Assembly: GCF_000092245.1 (NCBI RefSeq)
Contig: NC_014166.1
Coordinates: 2,666,001-2,730,000 of the forward strand
Source of the DNA: Arcobacter nitrofigilis DSM 7299
GTDB taxonomy: Bacteria > Campylobacterota > Campylobacteria > Campylobacterales > Arcobacteraceae
DNA: 64,000 bases
Direction of reading: 5' to 3'
The notes below the pieces were generated by a model that was not told the DNA's origin, searched no databases, and was given only the letters and a program-made list of their open reading frames with translations. A program made the translations under genes and the position numbers. Below are positions 51,112 through 60,672 of this stretch, piece after piece. Every line of letters starts with the position of its first letter. Position 1 is the stretch's first letter.

Positions 51112-51740
51112 TAAATATACGTTTTAGATAAATGAATGATTCCAGAGACTATAAATTGTATAGCAAGTGCTCCAACAATAAGTCCCATAAGTTTAGTTAC
51201 GACATTTTGTCCTGTAACTCCTAAATACTTTTTAATATAAACTGAATTCCTCAATACCAAATAAAATAAAAAAGCATTAATACAAAAAGCAAGTACAAGG
51301 GTAAAAAGTTCTATTGAATTTTCAACTTGATTTTTAAAAATAATAATTGTAGTAAAAAGTCCAGCTCCAAAGGTAATTGGAATACCTATTGGAATAACTG
51401 CCATCTCTTCATCTTTTTTGCTACTTCTTGTATCATCCTGAGCTTCACTAGAAGAGCTACCTCTTACCATAGTAAGTGCCATCAATAATAGTACCAATCC
51501 ACCCATAACTTGAAGGGAATCTTCACCTATACCAAATAACTTTAAAACTAAATCTCCACTAATTAGTACAACAAAAAATGCTACTATAATAGTAATACTT
51601 GTTTTTCTAGCGATTATAGAAATTTGTGTTTTTGAAATATTTGGACTAAGGATTGATAAGGCAATTGCACTTATTCCAATAGGATCAATTATTGCAAAAA
51701 ATGTAATACTTTGTTGTAAAAAATTTTGAAAAATTTCCAA
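51111..51740 (-). CDS. MarC family integral membrane protein
   Basis: A 209-aa membrane protein with six predicted helices and MarC motifs (ITFFAIIDPIGISAIALSIL at the N-terminus, AVIPIGIPITFGAGLFTTII in the middle). A hydrophilic loop SSSSEAQDDTRSSKKDEE lies between them. MarC proteins have no settled function; export of small metabolites has been suggested. It abuts the permease gene and overlaps the ArgO-like gene. Confidence 0.88.
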   Translation of the reverse strand: MEIFQNFLQQSITFFAIIDPIGISAIALSILSPNISKTQISIIARKTSITIIVAFFVVLISGDLVLKLFGIGEDSLQVMGGLVLLLMALTMVRGSSSSEAQDDTRSSKKDEEMAVIPIGIPITFGAGLFTTIIIFKNQVENSIELFTLVLAFCINAFLFYLVLRNSVYIKKYLGVTGQNVVTKLMGLIVGALAIQFIVSGIIHLSKTYI

Positions 51741-52706
51741 TTAATTCATTCCGCCTTTTAAAGTCATTTTTTTCTCTATTCTATGTCCTATAAAACTTAA
51801 TACAGAAGTTATACAAAGATAAAGAAGTGCTACAATTATCCATGTCTCAAAAGGAGAAAAAGTATTTGCAACAATCTCTTTTCCTACCTTTGTCAAATCT
51901 GTAATAGAAATAACAGAAACCAATGATGAATCTTTTACTAAAGCAATCATTTCACCAATAAGTGTTGGTAAAGCTCTTTTAAAAGCTTGAGGTAAAATTA
52001 TATATCTCATAGCTTGAAAATTAGATATTCCCAAAGATTTTGAAGCTTCAAGTTGACCTTTATCAATAGATTGAATAGCTCCTCTTAGAATCTCTGCCAT
52101 ATATGCACCAAAGAATATACCCAAAGATAATACCCCTGCTACAAAACGATCAAATTCAAAAATATTTGCAACAATAAAATAAAATAAAAAGATTTGTACT
52201 AATAAAGGAGTACCTCTTACAATTGTTACATATACTGTTGCTAAATCTTTTATGAATACTATTGGGGATAGCTTCATAAAAGCAACAATAATACCAATAA
52301 AAAAAGTTAAAACAGCTGCAAAAAAGGATATTTTTAGAGTTATCCATAAACCATTTAAAATAGGTCCTGGCTTGGTAACTGTTTTTGAAGCAATATAATC
52401 GCCAGTGTATACATTTTCACCCACATTATATACAAATGAAAAACTACTATCTAACTTATCAAGTTTGATAGTCTCACTACCCTTAATATAGTATTTACCA
52501 TTGTCTAATACTAGTTTTCCATCTATTGGGGCTTCTATTGTTACAGTATCTTTATAGGCAAAATATTTTGGAACAGAATTCCACTTCCAAACATAATTAA
52601 TATGTGAAGCTGCTGCATATAAAAAATATCCTAAAACAATAAATAAAGCTAAGGCAATAACATGCCCTAGCTTTTTATTTTGTGTCCATGATTCTCTTCT
52701 TGCCAT
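51741..52706 (-). CDS. Polar amino-acid ABC transporter permease with extended N-terminus
   Basis: A 321-aa permease of the HisMQ/GlnP type. The EAA loop appears as LEASKSLGISNFQAMRYIILP, preceded by RGTPLLVQIFLFYF. Before the core there are about 115 extra residues: one helix (VIALALFIVLGYFLYAAAS) and a probable periplasmic segment (about 35-110). Such N-terminal inserts are seen in some Campylobacterota amino-acid permeases. It starts 3 bp after the binding protein and is part of the ATPase-SBP-permease operon. Confidence 0.88.
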   Translation of the reverse strand: MARRESWTQNKKLGHVIALALFIVLGYFLYAAASHINYVWKWNSVPKYFAYKDTVTIEAPIDGKLVLDNGKYYIKGSETIKLDKLDSSFSFVYNVGENVYTGDYIASKTVTKPGPILNGLWITLKISFFAAVLTFFIGIIVAFMKLSPIVFIKDLATVYVTIVRGTPLLVQIFLFYFIVANIFEFDRFVAGVLSLGIFFGAYMAEILRGAIQSIDKGQLEASKSLGISNFQAMRYIILPQAFKRALPTLIGEMIALVKDSSLVSVISITDLTKVGKEIVANTFSPFETWIIVALLYLCITSVLSFIGHRIEKKMTLKGGMN

Positions 52707-52709
52707 AAG

Positions 52710-53525
52710 TTATTGAACTCTTTTTAACCAAGTAGTGTCTTTTAACCACTTATCATTAATTTGTCCATAAAAGTCAACTACTTTGTCACCTTTTATTTGT
52801 CTTAAAAAGTTATTTAACCAATTTAAAAAATCAGGGTCACCTTTTCTAATTGCCCATGCTAAAGGTTCAAAAGTCAAAGGAGTATCTAAATGAACTAATT
52901 TACCTTTACCTTTGTCTGCCATAAATAAAATATTATATGGTTGGTCATAAACAAAAGCATCTGCATTATTATTTAAAACTTCGCTTACTGCATCTGCTTC
53001 AGTTTCAAATGTAACGATTTTTGCTTTTTTATAGAATTTTCTTATAGCAATTTCAGCTGATGTTCCAAGTTTTGTTACAATTGTATATTTTGGGTTATCT
53101 AACTCTTTTGCAGATTTGATTTTACCTTCTAAAGATTTGTTCATTAATACAGTTTGTCCAACTACTAAATATGGATCTGCAAAATTAACTTTTAAATTTC
53201 TTTGTTGAGTAACTGTCATACCAGAGATTATAATATCACATTTTCCAGTTACAAGTGCCGCAATAATACCATCCCAAGCTGTAGGAAGAAGTTTTAATTT
53301 AACTCCCATTTCTTTAGCCATTAATTGCGCTACATCTACATCATAACCGATAATTCTACCCTTTTTATCTTTCATCTCAAATGGCATATAACCAGGTTCT
53401 AAACAAACTTGAAGCTCACCTCTTTCTAAAACCTTATTCAATGTAGAATTCTTCCACAAATTTATATCCGATGCTACTAAATTAACTGTAGCAAATACTA
53501 AAATAGCTAAAAGCATTTTTTTCAT
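52710..53525 (-). CDS. Amino-acid ABC transporter substrate-binding protein
   Basis: A 271-aa periplasmic binding protein of the SBP_bac_3 family. Its Sec signal is MKKMLLAILVFATVNLVAS. Typical motifs are RGELQVCLEPGYMPFEMKD and GYDVDVAQLMAKEMGVKLKL, then VTGKCDIIISGMTVTQQR. An amino acid is the expected ligand; which one cannot be told. It lies between the ATPase and permease genes. Confidence 0.92.
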   Translation of the reverse strand: MKKMLLAILVFATVNLVASDINLWKNSTLNKVLERGELQVCLEPGYMPFEMKDKKGRIIGYDVDVAQLMAKEMGVKLKLLPTAWDGIIAALVTGKCDIIISGMTVTQQRNLKVNFADPYLVVGQTVLMNKSLEGKIKSAKELDNPKYTIVTKLGTSAEIAIRKFYKKAKIVTFETEADAVSEVLNNNADAFVYDQPYNILFMADKGKGKLVHLDTPLTFEPLAWAIRKGDPDFLNWLNNFLRQIKGDKVVDFYGQINDKWLKDTTWLKRVQ

Positions 53526-53538
53526 TTTTTTTCCTTTT

Positions 53539-54279
53539 TTAATGTGTTAAAATTTCATTTAAGAATTTTTTTGCTCTATCACTTTTTGGATTTTCAAAAA
53601 ATTCTTTTGGTGTAGCTTCTTCAACTACAACACCATGATCCATAAATACTATTCTGTCCCCAACTTCTTTTGCAAAACCCATTTCGTGAGTTACACATAC
53701 TATTGTAAAACTTTCATGTGCTAAGTCTTTCATAACAGCTAAAACATCACCGATTGTTTCTGGGTCTAACGCAGAGGTAGGTTCATCAAAAAGTATTATT
53801 TTAGGCTTCATTGCTAAACTTCTAGCAATAGCAACACGCTGTTTTTGACCACCTGATAAATCTCCTGGGTAAGAGTTTGCTTTATCTTCTAATTTCACTT
53901 TTTTTAAAAGTTCCATTGCAATAGTATTAGCTTCTTCTTTTTTGATATTTTTAACTAAACCAGGTGCTAAAGTAATATTTTCAAGTATAGTTAAATGTGG
54001 AAAAAGATTAAAGTGCTGGAATACCATACCAACTTCACTTCTAATAGTTTGTAGATTTTTTTTACTTCCATGAATATCAATGTTATCAACAAAAATTTCA
54101 CCACTATCTATCTCTTCCAAACCATTAATACATCGGATTAATGTTGATTTTCCTGAACCTGAAGGTCCACAAACAACAACAATTTCACCTTTTTTTACGT
54201 TGAAATCAATTCCTTTTAAGACATGAAACTTGTCATAAAACTTATCGATTTTCTTCATACTTATAATATTATCCATCAT
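53539..54279 (-). CDS. Amino-acid ABC transporter ATP-binding protein
   Basis: A 246-aa ATPase of the GlnQ/HisP type with Walker [14 protein letters not shown]-loop [12 protein letters not shown], signature [15 protein letters not shown], Walker [14 protein letters not shown] and H-loop VTHEMGFA. It is the first gene of the operon ATPase-SBP-permease-marC-argO-like on the minus strand. The start has two adjacent Met codons behind AGAGAG. Confidence 0.95.
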   Translation of the reverse strand: MMDNIISMKKIDKFYDKFHVLKGIDFNVKKGEIVVVCGPSGSGKSTLIRCINGLEEIDSGEIFVDNIDIHGSKKNLQTIRSEVGMVFQHFNLFPHLTILENITLAPGLVKNIKKEEANTIAMELLKKVKLEDKANSYPGDLSGGQKQRVAIARSLAMKPKIILFDEPTSALDPETIGDVLAVMKDLAHESFTIVCVTHEMGFAKEVGDRIVFMDHGVVVEEATPKEFFENPKSDRAKKFLNEILTH

Positions 54280-54340
54280 CTCTCTTTAATTAGACTAAGA
54301 TGATATCATAGCTAAATTTATTTTAACATTCCTATAGAGC

Positions 54341-54359
54341 ATGTATATATTTTATACAT
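54341..54359. promoter_or_regulatory. 7-bp palindrome in a divergent promoter region
   Basis: ATGTATA and TATACAT flank TATTT, in the gap between the amino-acid transporter operon and the EamA gene. It could be an operator or part of the leftward promoter. Confidence 0.35.
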
Positions 54360-54387
54360 AAAATAATCTTTTGCTTAAATAAACTAT

Positions 54388-54396
54388 GGGTACAAT
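54388..54396 (+). promoter_or_regulatory. Likely -10 region of the EamA transporter gene
   Basis: GGGTACAAT resembles an extended -10 box and lies 25 bases before the TTG start at 54421; GGAG is the ribosome-binding site. Confidence 0.45.
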
Positions 54397-54420
54397 GCAG
54401 ATTTTATTTTAGGAGTATAA

Positions 54421-55293
54421 TTGAATAAAAAACTATTAGAACTAAGAGCAGACATTTTGCTTTTAACTGTCGCTATTGCTTGGGGTGTGACTTTTTTGAT
54501 GGTGCAAGATGCTATTAAATCTGTACCTGTTTATGCATTTTTATTTTGGCGATTTGGAATTGCTACTATTTTAATGGCAATAATTGCATATAAATATTTT
54601 GACAAATTAAATAAGCAAACTATCCTTTATGGAGTTATTTTAGGTTGTTTTTTATTCTCTGCCTTTGCCACTCAAACCTTTGGATTAGCCTATACAAAAA
54701 GTTCAATAATAGCTTTTTTAACAGGACTAAATGTAATAATTGTACCTTTTCTAGCCTATGTTGTTTTTAAAGAGCATGTTAGAAAAATGGTCTTTCTAAG
54801 CTCACTTATAGCAGTTTGTGGTCTTTATTTATTAACTATGAGTGGAAGTTTATCACTTGGTGAGGGTGAAATATTAGGAATACTATGTGCTTTACTTTTT
54901 GCTTTACAAATACTTTTTACAGATAAATATTCAAAAAGAGTTAATGTATATCTCTTAGTACTTTTTCAATTTATTACGGTGACAATATTATCTTTAATTT
55001 TCTCTCTAAGTTTAGATAGTGTAACTTTTAATTTAGATTTTAATCAAACATTTTTAAAAGCATTGATAATCACTTCTATCTTTGCAACTGTTTATGCCTT
55101 TTTGATACAAACTTATATGCAACAGTTTACAACTCCTACAAAAACAGCAGTTATCTTTTCCATGGAACCTGTAAGTGCTGGTATTTATGGCTATTTTGTA
55201 GGAAATGAACTTCTAAATTCAATCCAACTTTTCGGAGCTACCTTAATCATACTTGCCCTACTTTTAGCAGAAATCAAATTCAAAAAAAAATAA
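54421..55293 (+). CDS. DMT-superfamily transporter (EamA domains)
   Basis: A 290-aa membrane protein with ten predicted helices in two EamA repeats (first beginning LLLTVAIAWGVTFLMVQDAI, second EGEILGILCALLFALQILF). The C-terminal AVIFSMEPVSAGIYGYFVGNE is typical of drug/metabolite transporters. The start is TTG behind GGAG; no ATG lies nearby in frame. Substrate unknown. Monocistronic. Confidence 0.88.
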   Translation: MNKKLLELRADILLLTVAIAWGVTFLMVQDAIKSVPVYAFLFWRFGIATILMAIIAYKYFDKLNKQTILYGVILGCFLFSAFATQTFGLAYTKSSIIAFLTGLNVIIVPFLAYVVFKEHVRKMVFLSSLIAVCGLYLLTMSGSLSLGEGEILGILCALLFALQILFTDKYSKRVNVYLLVLFQFITVTILSLIFSLSLDSVTFNLDFNQTFLKALIITSIFATVYAFLIQTYMQQFTTPTKTAVIFSMEPVSAGIYGYFVGNELLNSIQLFGATLIILALLLAEIKFKKK

Positions 55294-55358
55294 TTTACTT
55301 TTAATTTACCTCATAGTTTTACAATTTCAATATAAATTTTATTTTGAAAAGGTAAAAC

Positions 55359-57155
55359 ATGTTAGCCAATCAGTTATTCGATATCAAAAGTATCCATGAC
55401 TCATACAAAAAAGGTGTAACTCCTAAGGATATTGTAACTGAGGTTTACAATAGAATTAAAAAAGTAAATGATGATGGAATATTTATTCATCTACAAGCAA
55501 TAGAAGATATATTTGCTCAAATTTCATCTTTAGAAGAGATGAATTTAAGTGAAAAACCACTTTGGGGAATCCCTTTTACAGTAAAAGATAATATTGATGT
55601 AGAAGGTATTCCTACAACTGCTGCTTGTCCTGCATATGAATATATTGCAAAAGAAGATGCCTTTATAGTAAAGGTTTTAAAACAAGCAGGTGCCATTTGT
55701 ATAGGAAAAACAAATCTAGACCAATTTGCAACTGGCTTAGTAGGAATTAGAACTCCTTATGGAGCACCTAAAAATGCCCTTGATGAAAAAATTATTCCAG
55801 GTGGTTCTAGTTGTGGTTCTGCTGTTGCTGTTTCTCACCAACTATTTAGCTTCTCCCTTGGAACTGATACAGCAGGTTCAGGAAGAATCCCAGCAGCACT
55901 TAATAATCTAGTTGGACTAAAACCTACTTTAGGGGCTTTTTCAAAAAGAGGTGTTGTACCTGCTTGTCTTACAGTTGATACTGTTTCAGTTTTTGCTTTA
56001 AATATTGAAGATGCTTATGATATTTTTGAAATTGCTAGTAAGCATGATGAAAAAGATCCTTACTCTAAAAAAAGACCTAAAAATAAATATAAAGATACAC
56101 AAAATGTAGTTGTTGCTATTCCAAATAGCAAATCACAAATCTTTATTGATGATGAAATTCAAAGAAAATCATACCAAGAGACAATTTCTCTTATAAAGGA
56201 AAAAGGCTTTAAAACTATAGAAATAGATTTAAAACCTTTTTTTGAAGTTGCTCAATTATTATATGAAGGTACTTGGTTAGCTGAAAGATATACAGTAATT
56301 GGGGATATGATAAAAAATCAACCAGCTGATATTTTAGATATTACTAGAACACTAATTCAAAAAGCAGAAACCTTTTCTGCAAGTGATGTTTATAGAGATA
56401 TTTATAGATTTAATGAACTTAAAAAAGAGATTGAACCAGTATTAGAACAATTTGATATCTTATGTTTACCTTCAATGCCAAGGGTTGCAAGTGTAAAAGA
56501 GATAGAAGATGACCCAATAAAAGCAAACTCTAGACTTGGTATTTATACAAACTTTGTAAATCTATTAGACCTAAGTGCCATAGCAATTCCAGTAAATAAA
56601 AGAGAAGATGGTTTTGCAGGAGGAGTTACTATCATAGCAAATGCCTTTGAAGAACTAAAGCTTGCTAAATTTGCAAAATATATCCAAAAAGATATGAGTT
56701 TGACTTATGGAAATAGTGATGTTGAAGTAAAGCTAAGTGATGATGATACTTTTGGCGTAAGTTATGATGAGATAGAAGTAGCTGTTGTGGGAGCACATCT
56801 TAGAGGAATGCCACTAAATAAAGACCTAATTAAATTAAATGCAAGATTTTTATACGAGGCAAAAACGACTCCAAATTACAAACTTTTTAAACTTCAAGGA
56901 GAGGAAATACTAAAACCGGGACTTATTCAAGATGAGAATGGAGTTTCAATTGACTTAGAAGTTTGGGCAATGCCAATTGAAAATTTAGGAGAATTTGAAA
57001 GAACTATTCCAAAACCATTATGCATTGGTTCAATTGAATTAGAAAATAAAAAAACTGTAAAAGGTTTTTTATGTGAACCAAGTGGATTAATTGGTGCTGT
57101 TGATATTTCAAATTTTGGTGGCTGGAAAGCTTTTTTAAATTCAAAAAAAAATTAA
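55359..57155 (+). CDS. Allophanate hydrolase (AtzF-like)
   Basis: The enzyme hydrolyses allophanate to ammonia and CO2. The amidase-signature triad is K76 (FTVKDNID), S150 (PGGSSCGSA) and S174 (DTAGSGRIP); its spacing equals that of characterised AtzF. A C-terminal domain of about 120 residues (from EVAVVGAHLRGMPLNK) matches the extra domain of allophanate hydrolases, so plain amidase or GatA is unlikely. Length is 598 aa. No urea carboxylase or biuret hydrolase is in the window. It is followed after 15 bp by a peptide/nickel-type ABC importer, suggesting uptake of a urea- or amide-like nitrogen source. Confidence 0.88.
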   Translation: MLANQLFDIKSIHDSYKKGVTPKDIVTEVYNRIKKVNDDGIFIHLQAIEDIFAQISSLEEMNLSEKPLWGIPFTVKDNIDVEGIPTTAACPAYEYIAKEDAFIVKVLKQAGAICIGKTNLDQFATGLVGIRTPYGAPKNALDEKIIPGGSSCGSAVAVSHQLFSFSLGTDTAGSGRIPAALNNLVGLKPTLGAFSKRGVVPACLTVDTVSVFALNIEDAYDIFEIASKHDEKDPYSKKRPKNKYKDTQNVVVAIPNSKSQIFIDDEIQRKSYQETISLIKEKGFKTIEIDLKPFFEVAQLLYEGTWLAERYTVIGDMIKNQPADILDITRTLIQKAETFSASDVYRDIYRFNELKKEIEPVLEQFDILCLPSMPRVASVKEIEDDPIKANSRLGIYTNFVNLLDLSAIAIPVNKREDGFAGGVTIIANAFEELKLAKFAKYIQKDMSLTYGNSDVEVKLSDDDTFGVSYDEIEVAVVGAHLRGMPLNKDLIKLNARFLYEAKTTPNYKLFKLQGEEILKPGLIQDENGVSIDLEVWAMPIENLGEFERTIPKPLCIGSIELENKKTVKGFLCEPSGLIGAVDISNFGGWKAFLNSKKN

Positions 57156-57170
57156 ATTAAAGGATAAAAA

Positions 57171-58787
57171 ATGCAAAGAAGAGATTTTATGAAAATAGCA
57201 GGGGCTGCTTCAATACTGCCTTTTTTAAGATATTTACCAACCCAAGCGAATGCAGCAACAGGAAGCAATGATGTTTTAGTAGTTGTAAGTGGAAACAATA
57301 TTAATAGTTTAGATTTACATAGAAAAGGTACAAATAGACCTAGTTATCAAGTTACAGTAAATATTTATGACAGACTTGTAAAATTTGGAGTTAAAACTCT
57401 TCCTGATGGTTCAATGTCATATGATTCTACAAAAATAGAACCAGAAGTTGCCCAATCATGGGAGTTTTCAGATGATAAAAAATCAATTACTTTTAAACTC
57501 AATCCAAAAGCGAAATTTTGGGATGGTACACCAGTTACTGCACATGATGTAAAATGGTCTTTTGATAGAGCTGTTACTTTAGGTGGTTTCCCAACGGTAC
57601 AGATGAAAGCTGGTTCTATGTCAGATCCAAAACAGTTTGTGGTTGTAGATGATATCACATTTAGAATTGATTTACCATTTCCTTCTAAATTAACACTTCC
57701 TGATTTAGCTGTTCCAATTCCTTTTATTATCAACTCAAAAGTAGCTAAAGCAAATGCTACTGCAAATGACCCTTGGGCTACGGAATATTTACATAAAACG
57801 CCTGCTGGTTCAGGACCATATAAAATTCTAAGATGGGATCCGGGTCAACAATTTGTTTACCAAAGAAATGAAGATTATGCAATAGCTCCAAAACCTGCAA
57901 TAAAAAGAGTAATAGTAAGAGAAGTACCATCAGCTTCTACAAGAAGAGCATTATTAGAGAGAAAAGATGCAGACCTATATACAAATGTTCCTCCAAAAGA
58001 TGTAAAAGAGTTCAAAGAAGAGGGCAAAATAAAAGTTTCTGGTGCTCCTATTGATAACTGTATACATGTTTTAGGATTAAATGTAAAATATAAACCTTTT
58101 GATAATAAAAAAGTTAGACAAGCTATTGCTTATGCTATTCCTTATGAAGAGATTTTATCATCAGCAGCTTATGGAAGAGGAAAACCTATGTTTGGAGCAA
58201 GTAATAAAACTCCATCAAATATTGTATGGCCTCAACCATCTCCTTATAATACAAATATAGAAAAAGCTAAAAAACTATTAGAAGAAGCTGGATTTAAAGA
58301 TGGGTTTGAAACAACACTTTCATATAATTTAGGTCTTGCATCATGGCAAGAACCAACAGCACTTCTAATCCAAGAAGGATTGAAAAAAATAGGTATAAAA
58401 GCTAAGTTAGACAAAATTCCAGGGGCAAATTGGAGAACAGCGGCACTTGTTGAAAAAAGACTTCCTATGCACTTAGAAAACTTTGGAGGATGGTTGAATT
58501 ATCCTGATTATTATTTCTTCTGGGCTTATAAATATGGTCACTTATTTAATTCATCAAATTATAAAAATGAAAAAATTGAGAAACTAACAGATGAAACACT
58601 TCATATGGAAATAGATAATCCAAAATATGAAAATATGATTAAAGAGATGATTGAAATAGTTTATGATGATGTTCCTAGAATTCCATTATATCAACCATAT
58701 CTAGACGCAGCAATGCAAAAAAATATAAATGGCTATGTTTCATGGTTCCATAGACAACTTGATTGTACAACCATTACAAAATCATGA
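57171..58787 (+). CDS. ABC transporter substrate-binding protein, SBP_bac_5 family, with Tat-like signal
   Basis: A 538-aa periplasmic binding protein of the peptide/nickel family. The N-terminus MQRRDFMKIAGAASILPFL is a twin-arginine-type signal with a likely cleavage site after NAA. Family motifs are EPEVAQSWEFSDDKKSITFKL and AKFWDGTPVTAHDVKWSFDR. It overlaps the permease gene by 4 bp. Peptides are the usual ligands, but placement behind allophanate hydrolase suggests a nitrogen compound. Confidence 0.9.
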   Translation: MQRRDFMKIAGAASILPFLRYLPTQANAATGSNDVLVVVSGNNINSLDLHRKGTNRPSYQVTVNIYDRLVKFGVKTLPDGSMSYDSTKIEPEVAQSWEFSDDKKSITFKLNPKAKFWDGTPVTAHDVKWSFDRAVTLGGFPTVQMKAGSMSDPKQFVVVDDITFRIDLPFPSKLTLPDLAVPIPFIINSKVAKANATANDPWATEYLHKTPAGSGPYKILRWDPGQQFVYQRNEDYAIAPKPAIKRVIVREVPSASTRRALLERKDADLYTNVPPKDVKEFKEEGKIKVSGAPIDNCIHVLGLNVKYKPFDNKKVRQAIAYAIPYEEILSSAAYGRGKPMFGASNKTPSNIVWPQPSPYNTNIEKAKKLLEEAGFKDGFETTLSYNLGLASWQEPTALLIQEGLKKIGIKAKLDKIPGANWRTAALVEKRLPMHLENFGGWLNYPDYYFFWAYKYGHLFNSSNYKNEKIEKLTDETLHMEIDNPKYENMIKEMIEIVYDDVPRIPLYQPYLDAAMQKNINGYVSWFHRQLDCTTITKS

Positions 58788-59806
58788 AAAATAAAGTAAC
58801 ACAAATACTAAATAGATTGTTTCAATCAATCCCTTCAATTATAGGTATTGTCATAATCTCTTTTTTATTGACACGTGCACTTCCAGGTGACCCAGCAGTT
58901 TATTTTGCTGGGGCTATGGCAGATAAAGAATCTATTGAACAAGTACGGATTTCTTTGGGTTTAGATAAAGGCATTGTTGAACAATTTTTTATCTATGTAC
59001 AAAATCTTTCTCATGGCAATTTAGGTATGTCTTTAAATACTGGTCTTCCCGTTTTAAAAGAGTTAACTACTAGACTTCCAGCCTCTTTAGAATTGACTTT
59101 TTTAGGGCTTAGTTTTGCATTAATAATCGCAATTCCTTTGGGTATTTTATCAGCTACGAAACCTGGAACTTGGATTGACCATTTAACTAGAGTATTAGTT
59201 ACTATGGGAGTATCTTTGCCTACGTTTTTTACGGGACTTTTTTTGATATATATTTTTTATTATCTTTTAGGTATTGCTCCTTCTCCCATTGGACGATTAG
59301 AGATTATGTATTTATCCCCTCCCCATGTAACAGGATTTTATACTATTGATTCTTTACTTGCAAATGATATGGAAACATTTTGGGCAAGTGTAAGACAGCT
59401 AATGTTACCTGCAATTACACTAGGAATATTTGCTCTAGCACCAATTGCTAGGATGACAAGATCTTCCATGTTAAATGCTTTGTCAAGTGATTTTATAAGA
59501 ACTGCAAGAGCAAATGGTCTGCCAAGAAGTAAGATATTAATAACTTATGCCCTTAGAAACTCTTTATTATCAATACTTACAACCCTAGGAATGGTTTTTT
59601 CATTTCTTTTAGGTGCAAATGTATTGGTTGAAAAAGTATTTTCTTGGCCTGGGATTGGTTCTTTTGCTATTGAAGCACTTGTGGCTTCTGATTATGCAGC
59701 GGTTCAAGGTTTTGTACTTACTATGGCATTACTTTTTGTTGTGGTAAATTTAACTATTGACATAATTTTAACTCTTATTGACCCACGTGTCTCTATAGAT
59801 AATTAG
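58784..59806 (+). CDS. Peptide/nickel-type ABC permease (DppB-like)
   Basis: A 340-aa permease of the DppB/OppB family with about six helices. The N-terminal FLLTRALPGDPAVYFAG and the EAA loop region FIRTARANGLPRSKILITYA are diagnostic. The ATG at 58784 overlaps the binding-protein stop (ATGA); an upstream ATG in frame at 58763 is less likely. It pairs with the DppC-like permease 8 bp downstream. Confidence 0.92.
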   Translation: MKNKVTQILNRLFQSIPSIIGIVIISFLLTRALPGDPAVYFAGAMADKESIEQVRISLGLDKGIVEQFFIYVQNLSHGNLGMSLNTGLPVLKELTTRLPASLELTFLGLSFALIIAIPLGILSATKPGTWIDHLTRVLVTMGVSLPTFFTGLFLIYIFYYLLGIAPSPIGRLEIMYLSPPHVTGFYTIDSLLANDMETFWASVRQLMLPAITLGIFALAPIARMTRSSMLNALSSDFIRTARANGLPRSKILITYALRNSLLSILTTLGMVFSFLLGANVLVEKVFSWPGIGSFAIEALVASDYAAVQGFVLTMALLFVVVNLTIDIILTLIDPRVSIDN

Positions 59807-59814
59807 GAAAAAAT

Positions 59815-60660
59815 ATGAAACAATTTTTTACACATTTTAAATATATTTTAAAAGATAATTTAATTACTGCATTTTCATTTTTCATGTTTTTTGCCTTTGT
59901 ATTTTTGGCTATATTTGGTTCATTCATTGCACCTTATGATCCACTTTTGACAAATGCACATGCAGTTTTATCTCCTCCTACTTGGGAGCATCTATTTGGA
60001 ACTGATAACTTAGGAAGAGATGTTTTAAGTAGAGTAATAGTTGCCACAAAACTTGATTTGTGGATAGCCTTTTCAGCAGTAATTTTATCATTTTTCATTG
60101 GTAGTGCTTTTGGGGCAATTGCTGGTTATTTAGGTGGTTGGGCTGATAAAATAATTGGTCGATTTTCTGATGCAATTATGGCTTTTCCACTTTTTGTTTT
60201 AGCAATGGGAATTGTGGCAACTTTAGGAAATTCTATTGAAAATATTATTTATGCAACAGCTGTTATTAATATACCTTTTTATGCAAGAGTAACAAGAGCC
60301 GAAGTTCTAATAAGAAGAGATGCAGGATATGTACAAGCTGCAAGACTTAATGGAAATTCAGATTTTAGAATCCTTGCTTTTCACATATTTCCAAACTGTA
60401 TGCCCCCTATGATGATACAAATTTCTCTAAATATGGGTTGGGCAATATTAAATGCAGCAGGATTATCATTTATAGGATTAGGTGTTAGACCACCTGATGC
60501 AGAGTGGGGAATTATGGTAGCTCAAGGAGCCACATATATTGTTTCAGGAGAGTGGTGGTTAGCCTTGTTTCCAGGACTTGCACTTATGCTTGCAGTATTT
60601 TGTTTTAATCTATTAGGTGATGGATTAAGAGATTTAGTAGACCCTAAAAAAAGAACATAA
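59815..60660 (+). CDS. Peptide/nickel-type ABC permease (DppC-like)
   Basis: A 281-aa permease of the DppC/OppC family. Signatures are LFGTDNLGRDVLSRVI near residue 60, the EAA loop AGYVQAARLNGNSDFRILAFHI, and SFIGLGVRPPDAEWGIMVAQG. It has six predicted helices. It lies between the DppB-like gene and the fused ATPase gene in the same operon. Confidence 0.93.
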   Translation: MKQFFTHFKYILKDNLITAFSFFMFFAFVFLAIFGSFIAPYDPLLTNAHAVLSPPTWEHLFGTDNLGRDVLSRVIVATKLDLWIAFSAVILSFFIGSAFGAIAGYLGGWADKIIGRFSDAIMAFPLFVLAMGIVATLGNSIENIIYATAVINIPFYARVTRAEVLIRRDAGYVQAARLNGNSDFRILAFHIFPNCMPPMMIQISLNMGWAILNAAGLSFIGLGVRPPDAEWGIMVAQGATYIVSGEWWLALFPGLALMLAVFCFNLLGDGLRDLVDPKKRT

Positions 60661-60672
60661 GGAGATAGTATT

